Both the position numbers and the translations under genes were made by a program. Positions 14,988-25,174 of a stretch of DNA of 64,000 nt are shown here, piece after piece; position 1 is the stretch's first letter, and each line of letters starts with the position of its first letter. The notes under the pieces are model-generated. The model was not told the DNA's origin and did not search any database. It saw nothing but the letters and a program-made list of their open reading frames with translations. This DNA comes from Kitasatospora paranensis. GTDB taxonomy: Bacteria > Actinomycetota > Actinomycetes > Streptomycetales > Streptomycetaceae. The DNA lies in contig NZ_BAABKV010000001.1 of NCBI RefSeq assembly GCF_039544005.1, positions 6,448,001 to 6,512,000 of the forward strand. Direction: 5' to 3'.

Positions 14988-16538
14988 GTGACCACCAATC
15001 CGACCGACACCGGCCCCAGACCCGACATGCCACCCGCCGGACCCGTGCCACCTGCCGTACCCGCCGCACCGGCCGCCTCCGCCGTGCCCGCCCCGGCCGG
15101 CAAGGGGCTGCGCGGCGGCTCGGTGGGCCTGCTCGCCTCCGTCGCCCTCGGCCTGTCGTCGGTGGCCCCCGCCTACAGCATCGCGGTCACCCTCGGCTTC
15201 GTGACGCTGGTCGCCGGGCACCTCGCGCCGGCCGCCCTGCTGCTCGGCTTCGTCCCGATCCTGCTGACCGCCTTCGCCTTCCGCGAGCTCAACCGGGAGA
15301 TGCCCGACTGCGGCACCACCTTCGTCTGGACCACCCGCGCCTTCGGGCCCCTCACCGGCTGGCTCGCCGGCGGCTGGGTGGTGCAGATCGCCACGCTCCT
15401 GGCGATGACGGCGCTCTCCCAGGTCGGCGCCGGCTACCTGCTGGGCCTGGTGGGCCTGCACGCGCACGGCCCGGCCGTGCCGGTCACCGCCGTCCTGCTG
15501 CTGGCCGCCGTCACCGCGGTCGCCCACCGCGGCCTCCAGCTCGCCGCCTCCGTCCAGTACGTCCTGCTCGGCCTGCAGCTGCTCGCGCTGCTGGCGTTCG
15601 GCGTCGCCGCCCTAGCCCGGCACGGCGCCGAGCCCGTCTCGGTCGCGTGGCTCGACCCCACGGGCTTCACCGGCTTCGGCCCGTTCGCCGAGGCCGTCCT
15701 GCTCTGCCTGTTCATCTACTGGGGCTGGGATGCGCTGATCACGGCCAACGAGGAGACCCGCGACGGCGACCGGATCCCCGGCCAGGCCGCAATCATCTCC
15801 ACCGTGGTGCTGCTGGCCACCTACCTGTTCACGGCCTTCGCCGCGATCGGCTTCGCCGGCACCGGGACGGCCGGCGTCGGCCTGGGAAACCCGGACAACG
15901 CCGCGGACATCCTCGCCTCGCTGGCCCCGCCCGTGCTCGGCACCGCCCTGGCCAAGGTGATGCAGCTCGCCGTCTGCGTCTCCGCGGTCTCCGCCCTGCT
16001 CACCTGCCTGGTCGGCAGCTCCCGCGGCACGCTGTCGATGGCCGCCCACGGCGCGCTGCCCCGCGCGTTCACCCGGATCCACCCGCGCCACCGCACCCCC
16101 GGCTTCGGAACGGTCTTCTTCGGGGCCGCGGCCGCCGTCCTGCTGGTGCTGCTGACCGCCGTGTCGGACCGCTTCCTCGGCGACGCCATCCTCTGCATCG
16201 GCCTGCTGATCGCCTGCTACTACGGCACCACGGCGCTCGCCTGCGTCTGGTACTTCCGCAAGCGGCTCCGCGACTCCCCGCGCGACCTGCTGCTGCGCGG
16301 CGTCCTGCCGCTGCTCGGCGGCCTGATGATGCTGGCGGCCTTCGCCCGCAGCGCGTACGACATGGAGGACCCGGCCTACGGCAGCACGTCCTTCCACGGC
16401 GTCGGCGGGGTCTTCCTGCTCGGCGCCGGCTCGATCGCCCTGGGCGCGCTGGTGATGCTGACCGTCCGCGCCCGCTTCCGCCGCTTCTTCCGCGAGGGCC
16501 GTACGGCCGTCACCGAACTCACCGTCACCGAGGACTGA
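14988..16538 (+). CDS. APC-superfamily amino acid permease
   Basis: A 516-residue transporter with about 12 membrane helices. The first about 40 residues are a Pro/Ala-rich cytoplasmic tail; then LASVALGLSSVAPAYSIAVTLG (helix 1 with the unwound substrate region), TFVWTTRAFGPLTGWLAGGW and FIYWGWDALITANEETRDGDRIPGQAA. It probably imports an amino acid, amine or amide by cation symport. GTG at 14988 has GAGGAG about 8 nt upstream. Eight nt separate it from the nitrilase-family gene, so the two form an operon for uptake and hydrolysis of one compound, controlled by the divergent TetR protein. Confidence 0.9.
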   Translation: MTTNPTDTGPRPDMPPAGPVPPAVPAAPAASAVPAPAGKGLRGGSVGLLASVALGLSSVAPAYSIAVTLGFVTLVAGHLAPAALLLGFVPILLTAFAFRELNREMPDCGTTFVWTTRAFGPLTGWLAGGWVVQIATLLAMTALSQVGAGYLLGLVGLHAHGPAVPVTAVLLLAAVTAVAHRGLQLAASVQYVLLGLQLLALLAFGVAALARHGAEPVSVAWLDPTGFTGFGPFAEAVLLCLFIYWGWDALITANEETRDGDRIPGQAAIISTVVLLATYLFTAFAAIGFAGTGTAGVGLGNPDNAADILASLAPPVLGTALAKVMQLAVCVSAVSALLTCLVGSSRGTLSMAAHGALPRAFTRIHPRHRTPGFGTVFFGAAAAVLLVLLTAVSDRFLGDAILCIGLLIACYYGTTALACVWYFRKRLRDSPRDLLLRGVLPLLGGLMMLAAFARSAYDMEDPAYGSTSFHGVGGVFLLGAGSIALGALVMLTVRARFRRFFREGRTAVTELTVTED

Positions 16539-16545
16539 GAGACCC

Positions 16546-17417
16546 ATGCGCACACTCGCCGTCGCCGCCGTCCAGACCGTGCCCGTGCCGCTCGACCCCG
16601 AGGCCACCTGGGAGCGCTTCGCCACCCAGGTGCGGTCCGTCCGCGAGCTCTTCCCGCACGTGCAGCTCGTCGTCGTCCCCGAACTGCTGCTCGCCGCCGA
16701 ACCGCCGCTGCTGGCCGAGGCGCCCGCCGACTGGATGCAGCAGGTCGCCGCCCCGATCCCCGGCCCGCTCACCGACCGGATCTGCGCCCTCGCGGCGGAG
16801 ACCGGGCTCTGGCTCGTCCCGGGCAGCCTGTACGAGCGCACCGGGGACGGCACCGTCCACAACACCGCCGTCGCGGTCTCCCCGCAGGACGGGATCGTCG
16901 CCCGCTACCGCAAGATCTTCCCCTGGCAGCCGTACGAGAAGACCGCGCCGGGAACGGAGTTCACCGTCTTCGACATCCCCGGCGCGGGCCGGGTCGGGCT
17001 GGCGATCTGCTACGACGGGTCCTTCCCCGAGACGGTGCGCCAACTCGCCTGGCTCGGTGCGGAGATCGTCATCCAGCCGACCCTCACCCCCACCCGGGAC
17101 CGGGAGATGGAGCTGGTCTGCGCCCGCGCCAACGCGTGGACCAACCAGGTCTACGTCGTCAACGTCAACGCCGCCGACCCGGCCGGCCTCGGCGGCAGTG
17201 CCGTGGTCGACCCGGAGGGCCTCGTCCGCCAGCAGGCCGGCCCCGGCGAGGAGGTCCTCGTGGACGTCCTCGACCTGGACGCCGTCACCCGCGTCCGCCG
17301 CTACGGCTCCACCGGCATCAACCGCCCCTGGGCCCAGCTCGCCCGCTACGGGGGAGCATTGAACTTCCCATGTACGGAGGCACGTTCCGGACCCCCGCCT
17401 GGGCCGCCGAGGAGTGA
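16546..17417 (+). CDS. Nitrilase-superfamily carbon-nitrogen hydrolase, frame broken at 17350-17354
   Basis: A roughly 290-residue C-N hydrolase. The catalytic triad is visible: Glu in VVPELLLA, Lys in YRKIFPW, Cys in GLAICYDGSFPE. Family members release ammonia from amides or nitriles. The frame runs past the natural end; adding one G to the five-G run at 17350-17354 gives the C-terminus RYGGSIELPMYGGTFRTP ending at 17417, which fits aliphatic amidase/formamidase-like nitrilases far better than the uninterrupted frame to 17448. ATG 7 nt after the permease stop. Likely acts on the compound imported by that permease. Confidence 0.85.
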
Positions 17418-17429
17418 CCGCCCGGCTCC

Positions 17430-18071
17430 TCAGTACCAGCGGACCTGACCGGCCGCGCCCCGGCCGGTGCGCGCGGCGTGGCGGAGGACGCGCAGCGGCC
17501 CGTCGAGGAGTTTGTCGGCGTCGTGGTCGGGATCGTCGCCCAGTCCGGTCATCCACGCCCGGATCCGCTCGACCGCCTCCCGCCGCCGGCTCCCGGTCAG
17601 TCCGAGGGCTTCCTCGGCCGCCGGGAGCCGGTCCCGGACCTCCCCGGAGTCGAGCAGGAAGTCACCGAACCAGCCCGGCAGTTGCAGCACCGCGTCGGGC
17701 CCGATCGCATACGCGAGGGCCGAGAACGGGCTCGCCTTGCGGGCCGAGACCGCGAACAGGCCCTCGCCGTCGGGCGGGAAGTGATCGACGACGGCGTCGC
17801 GCAGCGCCTCCACCGGACCGGAGTCGTCGTGGCACCCGTCGAGGAACGCGCTCAGCCGGAAGGCCTCGTCGGCCGTCCACTGCCCCGGAACACCCGGGCG
17901 GGCGCTGAACAAGGGCTCCTGCGCGCTGCGCCGCCACCGGGCCAGCCCTTCGGACACGCCGGTGCGCACCGGCGGCGGCGTCGGCGGCGCGGTCCGGACG
18001 GCGGTGCGCAGCAGCTCCCGGATCCCCTCGTCGGGGACGGCGCCGATCACCCAGGCTCCCATGACGCTCAC
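17430..18071 (-). CDS. Hypothetical protein
   Basis: A 213-residue soluble protein, not recognised. Features: GAWVIGAVPDEGIRELLRTAV at the N-terminus, two Trp-rich stretches (GLARWRRSAQEP, PGQWTADEAFRLSAFLDGCHDD) and a helical C-terminus with SRRREAVERIRAWMTGLG. No signal peptide or membrane segment. GTG at 18071 is supported by GGAGG 5 nt upstream; an ATG three codons later is the alternative. It lies convergent to the nitrilase gene with a 12-nt gap. Confidence 0.7.
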   Translation of the reverse strand: MSVMGAWVIGAVPDEGIRELLRTAVRTAPPTPPPVRTGVSEGLARWRRSAQEPLFSARPGVPGQWTADEAFRLSAFLDGCHDDSGPVEALRDAVVDHFPPDGEGLFAVSARKASPFSALAYAIGPDAVLQLPGWFGDFLLDSGEVRDRLPAAEEALGLTGSRRREAVERIRAWMTGLGDDPDHDADKLLDGPLRVLRHAARTGRGAAGQVRWY

Positions 18072-18248
18072 TTCTGCCTCCGACCTCCGGCCGCCGCTGT
18101 GCAGCCGATTCTGCCCGATCGGCAGGTCGGACGAGCCCCGGCGGGGAGCCCGGCGGGGGAGCCCGGCGGGGAGCGGCGCGGCGGGCCGGGCGTACGGTGG
18201 TCACCCGGTCCCGCCGTGGGGTGGGGCCCTGGTGGAGGGGGTTGCCGG

Positions 18249-18449
18249 ATGGCCGGGTTCGAGGGGTTCGACGTGGTGCGGCGCGGCTGCGAGCGGGCCG
18301 CCGTCGACGCGTACCTGGCCGCCCTGCAGGCGGGTGCGCCGGTCGGGCCGCCGGAGTTCGCGATGGTGCGGCGCGGGTACGACCCCGCGCAGGTGGCCGC
18401 CCGGATCGCCGCGCTGACCTCGGCGGGCGGGGCCGGTCAGGCCGGGTAG
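18249..18449 (+). CDS. Small DivIVA-like repeat protein
   Basis: A 66-residue protein built of two copies of one motif: FEGFDVVRRGCERAAVDAYLAAL and PEFAMVRRGYDPAQVAARIAAL. Each matches the short N-terminal DivIVA module (F-x-x-V-R-R-G-Y-D-x-x-Q-V), which in DivIVA/Wag31 precedes the coiled coil and binds curved membrane. Here the coiled coil is missing entirely. ATG at 18249 follows a GGAGGGGG ribosome-binding site. Its end overlaps the modC 3' end by 13 nt on the other strand. Role unknown. Confidence 0.7.
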   Translation: MAGFEGFDVVRRGCERAAVDAYLAALQAGAPVGPPEFAMVRRGYDPAQVAARIAALTSAGGAGQAG

Positions 18450-19492
18450 GCGTGGGTCTGGGCGGCCTTGACGGCGGCCCAGACCTCGGTGCCGGGGGCG
18501 AGGTCGAGTTCGGCGGCCGCGGCCGGGGTGAGGTCGGCGGCCAGCGGCAGCGGGCCGGTGAGGTCGACCCTGACCTGGTCGCCGTGCAGGTCGAGGCCGG
18601 CCACGGTGAGCGGCCAGGCGTTGCGGGCGCTGGAATCGGGGCGTCCCCGGTGCAGGGTCACGGCGGCGGGCGGGAAGGACACGAAGGCCGGCCCGGTCAG
18701 CTCGTCGGCGGTGCTGAGCGCGGTGCCGTCGGGCAGCGTGACGGTGTGTCCGTCCGCGGTGCCGCGATAGAGGTTGAGGCCGACCAGGCGGGCGATGTAG
18801 TCGGTGCGCGGGTGCCGGGCGATGTCGGCGGGGGTGCCGGCCTGCACCTGCCGGCCGTCCTCGATCACGACCAGCCGGTCGGCGAGCACCATCGCGTCCA
18901 GCGGGTCGTGCGTGACCAGTACCGCGACGGCCTCGAACTCCGCCAGATGCCGCCGCAGTTGGGAGCGGACGTCGAGCCGGGTGCGGGCGTCCAGGGCGGC
19001 CAGCGGCTCGTCCAGCAGCAGCAGCCGGGGCCGGACGGCGAGGGCGCGGGCGAGCGCGACCCGTTGCGCCTGCCCGCCGGACAGGCTGCCCGGCCGGGCG
19101 AGGGCGTGGTCCGCCAGGCCCATCCGCTCCAGCCACGGCCGTGCCTCGGTGCGGGCGGCGGTCCGCCGCAGGCCCCGGCAGCGCAGCCCGAACGCCACGT
19201 TGTCCAGCGCGCTGAGGTGCGGGAAGAGCAGGTAGTCCTGGAAGACCACGCCGACCGGCCGTTCCTCTGCCGGGGTGTGCAGGCCGCTCGCCGGATCCTC
19301 CAGCAGCGTGCCGTCCAGGCTCAGGTGCCCGGCGGTCAGCGGCAGCAGGCCGGCCAGCGCCCGCAGCGCGGTGGACTTGCCGGCGCCGTTCGGCCCGAGC
19401 AGGGCGACGACCTCGCCGGGGGCCGCGGTCAGGGACAGGTCCAGCCGGAAGGCGGCCCGTTCGACCTGGAGGCGGGCGTCGAGGGCGGCCAT
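18437..19492 (-). CDS. modC: Molybdate ABC transporter ATP-binding protein ModC
   Basis: A 351-residue ATPase. Walker A LLGPNGAGKST, Q-loop VVFQDYLLFPHLSALDNVAFG, signature LSGGQAQRVALARAL, Walker B LLLLDEPLAALD and the H-loop LVTHDPLDA are all present. The C-terminal about 100 residues (VTLPDGTALS to WAAVKAAQTHAYPA) form a TOBE/MOP-like oxyanion-sensing domain. ATG at 19492 has GGAG 7 nt upstream; a GTG at 19516 overlapping the modB stop is an alternative. Third gene of modABC. Confidence 0.93.
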   Translation of the reverse strand: MAALDARLQVERAAFRLDLSLTAAPGEVVALLGPNGAGKSTALRALAGLLPLTAGHLSLDGTLLEDPASGLHTPAEERPVGVVFQDYLLFPHLSALDNVAFGLRCRGLRRTAARTEARPWLERMGLADHALARPGSLSGGQAQRVALARALAVRPRLLLLDEPLAALDARTRLDVRSQLRRHLAEFEAVAVLVTHDPLDAMVLADRLVVIEDGRQVQAGTPADIARHPRTDYIARLVGLNLYRGTADGHTVTLPDGTALSTADELTGPAFVSFPPAAVTLHRGRPDSSARNAWPLTVAGLDLHGDQVRVDLTGPLPLAADLTPAAAAELDLAPGTEVWAAVKAAQTHAYPA

Positions 19493-19512
19493 CGCGGTCT
19501 CCGGTGGGGGTG

Positions 19513-20340
19513 TCACGGGCCGGCCGTCCAACGCTCGCGCAGCCCCGCGAGGACGGCGATGGAGACGGCGAGCAGGACGAGGCTGAGGGCGATCGCGGCC
19601 TCCGGGTCGGACTCCATCGCCAGGTACACCGCCAGCGGCATGGTCTGGGTGCGGCCGGGGAAGTTGCCGGCGAAGGTGATGGTGGCGCCGAACTCGCCGA
19701 GGGCGCGCGCCCAGGCGAGGACGGCGCCGGCGCCGATGCCGGGGGCGATCAGCGGCAGGGTGACCCGCCGGAAGGCGGTCAGCCGGGAGGCGCCGAGGGT
19801 GGCGGCGGCCTCCTCGTAGCGCGGGTCGGCGGCGCGCAGCGCGCCCTCCACGCTGATCACCAGGAAGGGCATCGCGACGAAGGTCTCGGCCACCACCACA
19901 CCTGCCGTGGTGAACGGCAGGGTCAGCCCGAACGCCGAGTCCAGCCAGCGGCCGACGATGCCGTTGCGGCCGAGGACGAGCAGCAGGGCCACACCGCCGA
20001 CGACGGGGGGCAGCACCAGCGGCAGGGTGACCAGGGCGCGGACGATCCGCCGGCCCGGGAGCTCGGTGCGGGCCAGCATCCAGGCCAGCGGGACGCCGAG
20101 CACCAGCGACACCGCGGTGGCCGAGGTGGCGCAGATCAGCGAGAGCCGCAGCGCCTGCCACACCTCGGGGCTGGAGAGCTGTTCGGGCAGCGCGCTCCAC
20201 GGTGCCCGGACGAGCAGCCCGACCAGCGGCAGGACGAGGAAGGCCAGCCCGAGCAGGGCGGGCAGCAGCAGGGCGTACGGGACCCGCCGCCCGCGCCGGG
20301 AGCGCGGGCGGCGGGTCGCCGCGGTGGTACCGGCCGTCAC
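19513..20340 (-). CDS. modB: Molybdate ABC transporter permease ModB
   Basis: A 275-residue permease with about six helices. The coupling loop EAAATLGASRLTAFRRVTLPLIAPGI and the ModB/CysT-type block RALGEFGATITFAGNFPGRTQTMPLAVY identify it as the molybdate (NifC-like) permease. GTG at 20340 overlaps the modA stop (GTGA), so it is translationally coupled. Confidence 0.94.
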   Translation of the reverse strand: MTAGTTAATRRPRSRRGRRVPYALLLPALLGLAFLVLPLVGLLVRAPWSALPEQLSSPEVWQALRLSLICATSATAVSLVLGVPLAWMLARTELPGRRIVRALVTLPLVLPPVVGGVALLLVLGRNGIVGRWLDSAFGLTLPFTTAGVVVAETFVAMPFLVISVEGALRAADPRYEEAAATLGASRLTAFRRVTLPLIAPGIGAGAVLAWARALGEFGATITFAGNFPGRTQTMPLAVYLAMESDPEAAIALSLVLLAVSIAVLAGLRERWTAGP

Positions 20341-21164
20341 GGAGCCTGGAAGCCCGCCGCGGTCAGCGCCTGCTGGGCCTCGGCCGACTCGATGTAGGCG
20401 ACGAAGGCCGCGGCGGCGGCCGCGTTGGGCGCCTTGGCGAGGGCGGCGATCGGGTAGTCGTTCACGGCCTTGGCGGCCTCGGGGAAGTCCACACCGTCGA
20501 TCTTCGCAGCATCGGACTGCACATCGGTCCTGTACACCAGCGAGGCGTCGACCTCGCCGAGCTCGACCTTGGTGAGCGCGCCCTTGACGTCCTGCTCCTG
20601 GGTGACCGGGGTGACGTTCACGCCGGCGGCCTGAAGGGCCTTCAGGGCGGCGGCGCCGCACGGCACCTCCTTGGCGCAGAGCGCGACCTTGATGCCGGTG
20701 AGGTCCTTGAGGCCCGCGACGTGCTTCGGGTTGCCCTTGGGGACGGCGATCTCCAGGGTGTTGCGGACGAAGACCTTCGGGTCGCCCGCCGCGGCCTTGG
20801 CGTCGGTGACGGTCTTCATGGTGGCCGGGCTGGCCGCGGCGAACACGTCGGCGGGGGCGCCGGAGACGATGCTCTGGGCGAGCGCCGAGCTGCCGCCGAA
20901 GTTGAAGGTCACCTTGGTGCCGGGGTTGGCCGCCTCGAACTTCTTGCCGAGGGCCGTGAAGGTCTCCTTGAGGGAGGCGGCCGCGAAGACGGTGACCGCC
21001 CCGGAGACCTTGGCGGAGGACGCCGACGCGGAGGCCGACGCGGCCGGGGTGGCCGCCGTCGAGGAGGAGGAGCCGCTGCTGCTGCTGCTGCAGGCGGTGA
21101 GGCCGGCAGCGAGGGCCAGCGCTGCGACGGTGGCGACGGCGGTACGGCGTCTGACGGTGCTCAT
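20337..21164 (-). CDS. modA: Molybdate-binding lipoprotein ModA
   Basis: A 275-residue periplasmic-type solute-binding protein. Signal peptide with lipobox LTAC (Cys25), then a Ser/Ala-rich linker. The mature part starts VTVFAAASLKETFTALGKKFE and contains NFGGSSALAQSIVSGAPADVFAAAS and LVYRTDVQSD, the oxyanion-site segments of ModA. It delivers molybdate to ModBC for molybdenum-cofactor enzymes. ATG start at 21164; upstream repeats at 21264-21309 may be a regulatory site. Confidence 0.94.
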   Translation of the reverse strand: MSTVRRRTAVATVAALALAAGLTACSSSSSGSSSSTAATPAASASASASSAKVSGAVTVFAAASLKETFTALGKKFEAANPGTKVTFNFGGSSALAQSIVSGAPADVFAAASPATMKTVTDAKAAAGDPKVFVRNTLEIAVPKGNPKHVAGLKDLTGIKVALCAKEVPCGAAALKALQAAGVNVTPVTQEQDVKGALTKVELGEVDASLVYRTDVQSDAAKIDGVDFPEAAKAVNDYPIAALAKAPNAAAAAAFVAYIESAEAQQALTAAGFQAP

Positions 21165-21263
21165 GGGTGCGATTCCCCTTCTGCCGCGCCGGTCGGGGGC
21201 GCGGAGGTGCGGTGACGACGCCGATCATTGTGCCGCAGATGCCGGGCCGAGGTCCCCTGTTTC

Positions 21264-21309
21264 ATCGCACAGGCCAGCATGTGGACGCCGGTGTCCCAGC
21301 ATGTGCGAT
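21264..21309. repeat. Paired repeats in the modA/RNA-ligase divergent region
   Basis: Direct copies CCAGCATGTG at 21274-21283 and 21296-21305 (22 bp apart, about two helical turns) are embedded between inverted ATCGCACA (21264-21271) and TGTGCGAT (21302-21309). The symmetrical arrangement between two divergent genes suggests a regulator-binding region. No known ModE-type consensus was recognised. Confidence 0.35.
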
Positions 21310-21411
21310 AGCGCAGATGCGGATGCCGCTCGGGCCGGCGGAAAATCCGTGGCCCCCGCTCCGCCCGCCGCGCCACAGTGGGGCGCACACGAGACGGGGA
21401 GGACGACACCG

Positions 21412-22479
21412 ATGTCGACATTGCGGGTGACCGCCGAGCAGCTGACCATCCTGGAGCACCCGAACGCCGACGCGCTGGAGCTGGCCCAGGTCGGGCTGTA
21501 CCGGGCGGTGGTGGCCAGGGGTGCCTACCGGACGGGGGAGACCGCGGTCTACATCCCGGAGCAGGCGGTGCTGCCGGCCGGGCTGATCGAGGAGCTGGGC
21601 CTGACCGGCCGGCTGGCCGGCGGCGACGCCAACCGGGTCAGGGCGGTACGGCTGCGCGGCGAGCTGTCCCAGGGCATCGTCTGCCGTCCGGGGGCCCTGG
21701 CCGGGGTGGACCTGGCGGCGGCCGCCGCCGCGGGGGAGGACTTCGCCGAGCTCCTGGGCATCACCAAGTGGCAGCCGCCGATCCCGACCGCGATGAGCGG
21801 CGAGGTGGAGGCCGCCCCCGACCTGCTGCCCTGGGTGGACGTCGAGAACCTCAAGCGCTTCCCGGACGTGTTCGCGCCGGGCGAGCCGGTGGTGGTGACC
21901 GAGAAGGTGCACGGCAGCTGCTGCCTGCTCACCTTCCACGCCGACAGCGGCGAGGTGCAGGTGTCGTCCAAGGGCATCGGCGCGCAGGGACTGGCGCTCA
22001 AGGAGGACGGCGTCAACCTCTACTGGCGCGCCGTCCGGGCACACGGCGTCCCGGAGGTCGCGGCCCGGCTGGCCGAGCGGCTCGGCGCGAGCCGGGTGGG
22101 CGTGTTCGGCGAGGTGTTCGGCACCGGCGTGCAGGACCTGACGTACGGCGAGCAGGGCCGGGCCGAGCTGCCGGGCTACGCGGTCTTCGACGTGTCGGCG
22201 CTGATCGACGGCCGCCCGGTGTGGCTGGACGCGGCCGAGGTGCTGGACGGCGCGCTGCCGGTGGTGCCCGAGCTGTGGCGCGGGCCCTACGACGCGGACC
22301 GGGTGCTGGCGTCGGCCGAGGGCCGCGAGACGCTCAGCGGCCGGGGGCTGCACGTCCGCGAGGGCGTCGTCGTCCGGCCGCAGACCGAGCGGCACAGCCC
22401 GGTGCTGGGCGGCCGGGCGATCGCCAAGGCGGTCGGCGGCGGCTACCTGACCCGCAAGGGCGGCACCGAGTACGAGTGA
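21412..22479 (+). CDS. ATP-dependent RNA ligase, DraRnl/Rnl5-like
   Basis: A 355-residue ligase. The nucleotidyltransferase motif I is TEKVHGSC with Lys165, the same residue number I recall for the adenylated Lys of Deinococcus DraRnl. Motif III-like GVFGEVFG, motif IV REGVVVRP and motif V IAKAVGGGYL follow. The first about 120 residues are an extra N-terminal domain with an OB-like pattern, a feature of the DraRnl (Rnl5) group, which seals nicks where the 3' side is RNA. Probable role is RNA repair in the cytoplasm. ATG at 21412 with GGAGG about 9 nt upstream. Monocistronic, divergent from modA. Confidence 0.85.
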   Translation: MSTLRVTAEQLTILEHPNADALELAQVGLYRAVVARGAYRTGETAVYIPEQAVLPAGLIEELGLTGRLAGGDANRVRAVRLRGELSQGIVCRPGALAGVDLAAAAAAGEDFAELLGITKWQPPIPTAMSGEVEAAPDLLPWVDVENLKRFPDVFAPGEPVVVTEKVHGSCCLLTFHADSGEVQVSSKGIGAQGLALKEDGVNLYWRAVRAHGVPEVAARLAERLGASRVGVFGEVFGTGVQDLTYGEQGRAELPGYAVFDVSALIDGRPVWLDAAEVLDGALPVVPELWRGPYDADRVLASAEGRETLSGRGLHVREGVVVRPQTERHSPVLGGRAIAKAVGGGYLTRKGGTEYE

Positions 22480-22555
22480 CCGGGGCGGCCTGTTTTGTCG
22501 ACGTACCGTCAGTTAGCGTGGGCGGTGCACGATCCGTCGACGAGGGGGACACGTC

Positions 22556-23905
<1,350 letters not shown>

Positions 23906-24094
23906 CGGCCCGGCCGGGCGGCGGCCGGTGCACGGTGTCCGGGGACGACGGGGCGGCGCGGGCGTGTCGGGGCGGGTCGCTAGAGTACGTCCGAACTCGC
24001 GCATCCGCGACCGTGCGGGCGGGCGGACCGCTCCTGCCACCGGCCCCCGCCGGTCCGTCCGCCGCCGCCACCGACCTTCCACGGGGACAGACCT

Positions 24095-25123
24095 TTGACC
24101 TCTCCTTACCCGCCGTCGAATCCGTACGCCGGTCCGCCCACGCCGCCGGCGCCCGGCCAGCCGTACCCGCCCGCCGGCGGCTACGGGTACCCGGCAGCCC
24201 CCGCCCAGCCCGGTCCGTACGCCCAGCCCGGGCCGTACGGACAGCCGGCGCCGCCCGCGCCCGCGTCCGCACCCGGTTACGGCTACCCGGCGCAGCCCGC
24301 GCAGCCGGGCCCGTACGCCCAGCCCGCGCCGTACGGTGCGGCGCCGGCGGCGCCGCCCGCCTACGGCCAGCCGGCGCCGTGGGGCCAGGGTCAGGGCGTG
24401 CCCTACGGGGCGCCCGCCCAGGCGCCGGACGGCGGCCCGGTCTGCCGCTTCTGCGGCGGCTTCCCGGCGGTGCAGGTCACCGTCCGCGGTCACCGCGGCA
24501 TGATCGTCATCATGCAGTTCCTGCGCCAGCCGGGCCCGTTCTGCCGCACCTGCGGCACGGCCACCGTCCGCGACATGTCGGCGCGGACGCTGTACCAGGG
24601 CTGGTGGGGCTACCTGTCGTCGGTCTTCACGCCGATCACCCTGCTGCGCAACCTCTTCGCCTACAACAAGATCAAGGTGCTGCCGCCGGCGACCGCCCCG
24701 CGCGGGCCGCAGCTCGACCCGGGAAAGCCGCTGACCCGCCGTCCGGCGATGCTGATGCTGCTGCTGCCGGTCGTGGCGTGGACACTGGTCATCGGCGTCT
24801 TCATCGCCGCGGCGCTGTCCGGCAGCAGCAGTGACGACTCGTACACCCCGCCGTACCGTGTGCCGACCTCGCTGACGGTGAGCACCGGCGACTGCGTGCA
24901 CAACGCGGGGACGTCGGCCACGCCGGAGCTCAAGGTGCTGCCCTGCAGCGACCCGACGGCGGACTACAAGGTGCTGGCGCGTGTCCCCGACACCACCGAC
25001 GACACGACGGCCTGCGAGCCCTACCCGACCACGGAGTCCTCACTGACCCACGAGGAGACGGGCAACAACTTCGTGCTCTGCCTGGCGAAGAACCGCACGT
25101 CCACCTCGACGGCCGGTTCCTGA
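24095..25123 (+). CDS. LppU/SCO3897-family membrane protein with Pro-rich N-terminus
   Basis: A 342-residue protein. Residues 1 to about 110 are low-complexity Pro/Tyr/Gly/Ala-rich with repeats of the type QPGPYAQP and GYGYPA. A zinc-ribbon pair follows (CRFCGGF and CRTCGTA), then a segment GWWGYLSSVFTPITLLRNLFAYNK, one transmembrane helix (LLPVVAWTLVIGVFIAAAL, about residues 228-246), and an exported C-terminal domain with four Cys (GDCVHN, PCSDP, ACEPYP, LCLAKN) as in LppU/SCO3897 proteins. Topology is cytoplasmic N-terminus. TTG start at 24095 precedes the Pro-rich region directly. Function not established. Confidence 0.8.
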   Translation: MTSPYPPSNPYAGPPTPPAPGQPYPPAGGYGYPAAPAQPGPYAQPGPYGQPAPPAPASAPGYGYPAQPAQPGPYAQPAPYGAAPAAPPAYGQPAPWGQGQGVPYGAPAQAPDGGPVCRFCGGFPAVQVTVRGHRGMIVIMQFLRQPGPFCRTCGTATVRDMSARTLYQGWWGYLSSVFTPITLLRNLFAYNKIKVLPPATAPRGPQLDPGKPLTRRPAMLMLLLPVVAWTLVIGVFIAAALSGSSSDDSYTPPYRVPTSLTVSTGDCVHNAGTSATPELKVLPCSDPTADYKVLARVPDTTDDTTACEPYPTTESSLTHEETGNNFVLCLAKNRTSTSTAGS

Positions 25124-25127
25124 CTCA

Positions 25128-25167
25128 CCGCGGGGGCGGTGCGGCGGCTGCCGCACCGCCCCCGCGG
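25128..25167. terminator. Bidirectional terminator hairpin
   Basis: 18-bp perfect arms (25128-25145 and 25150-25167) with a 4-nt loop between two convergent genes. Confidence 0.75.
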
Positions 25168-25174
25168 CGCATGC

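Noticed and set aside
12528..16538. A single 1336-codon open frame from the small hypothetical gene to the end of the permease
   Set aside because: Its middle 700 codons are low-complexity Gly/Arg/Pro sequence antisense to the EamA and TetR genes. Only the ends are protein-like, so the frame is open by chance, helped by a lost base near 13007.
24095..24420. Tandem DNA repeat element
   Set aside because: The repetition follows Pro/Tyr/Gly codons in frame within the LppU-like protein and is a low-complexity protein segment.
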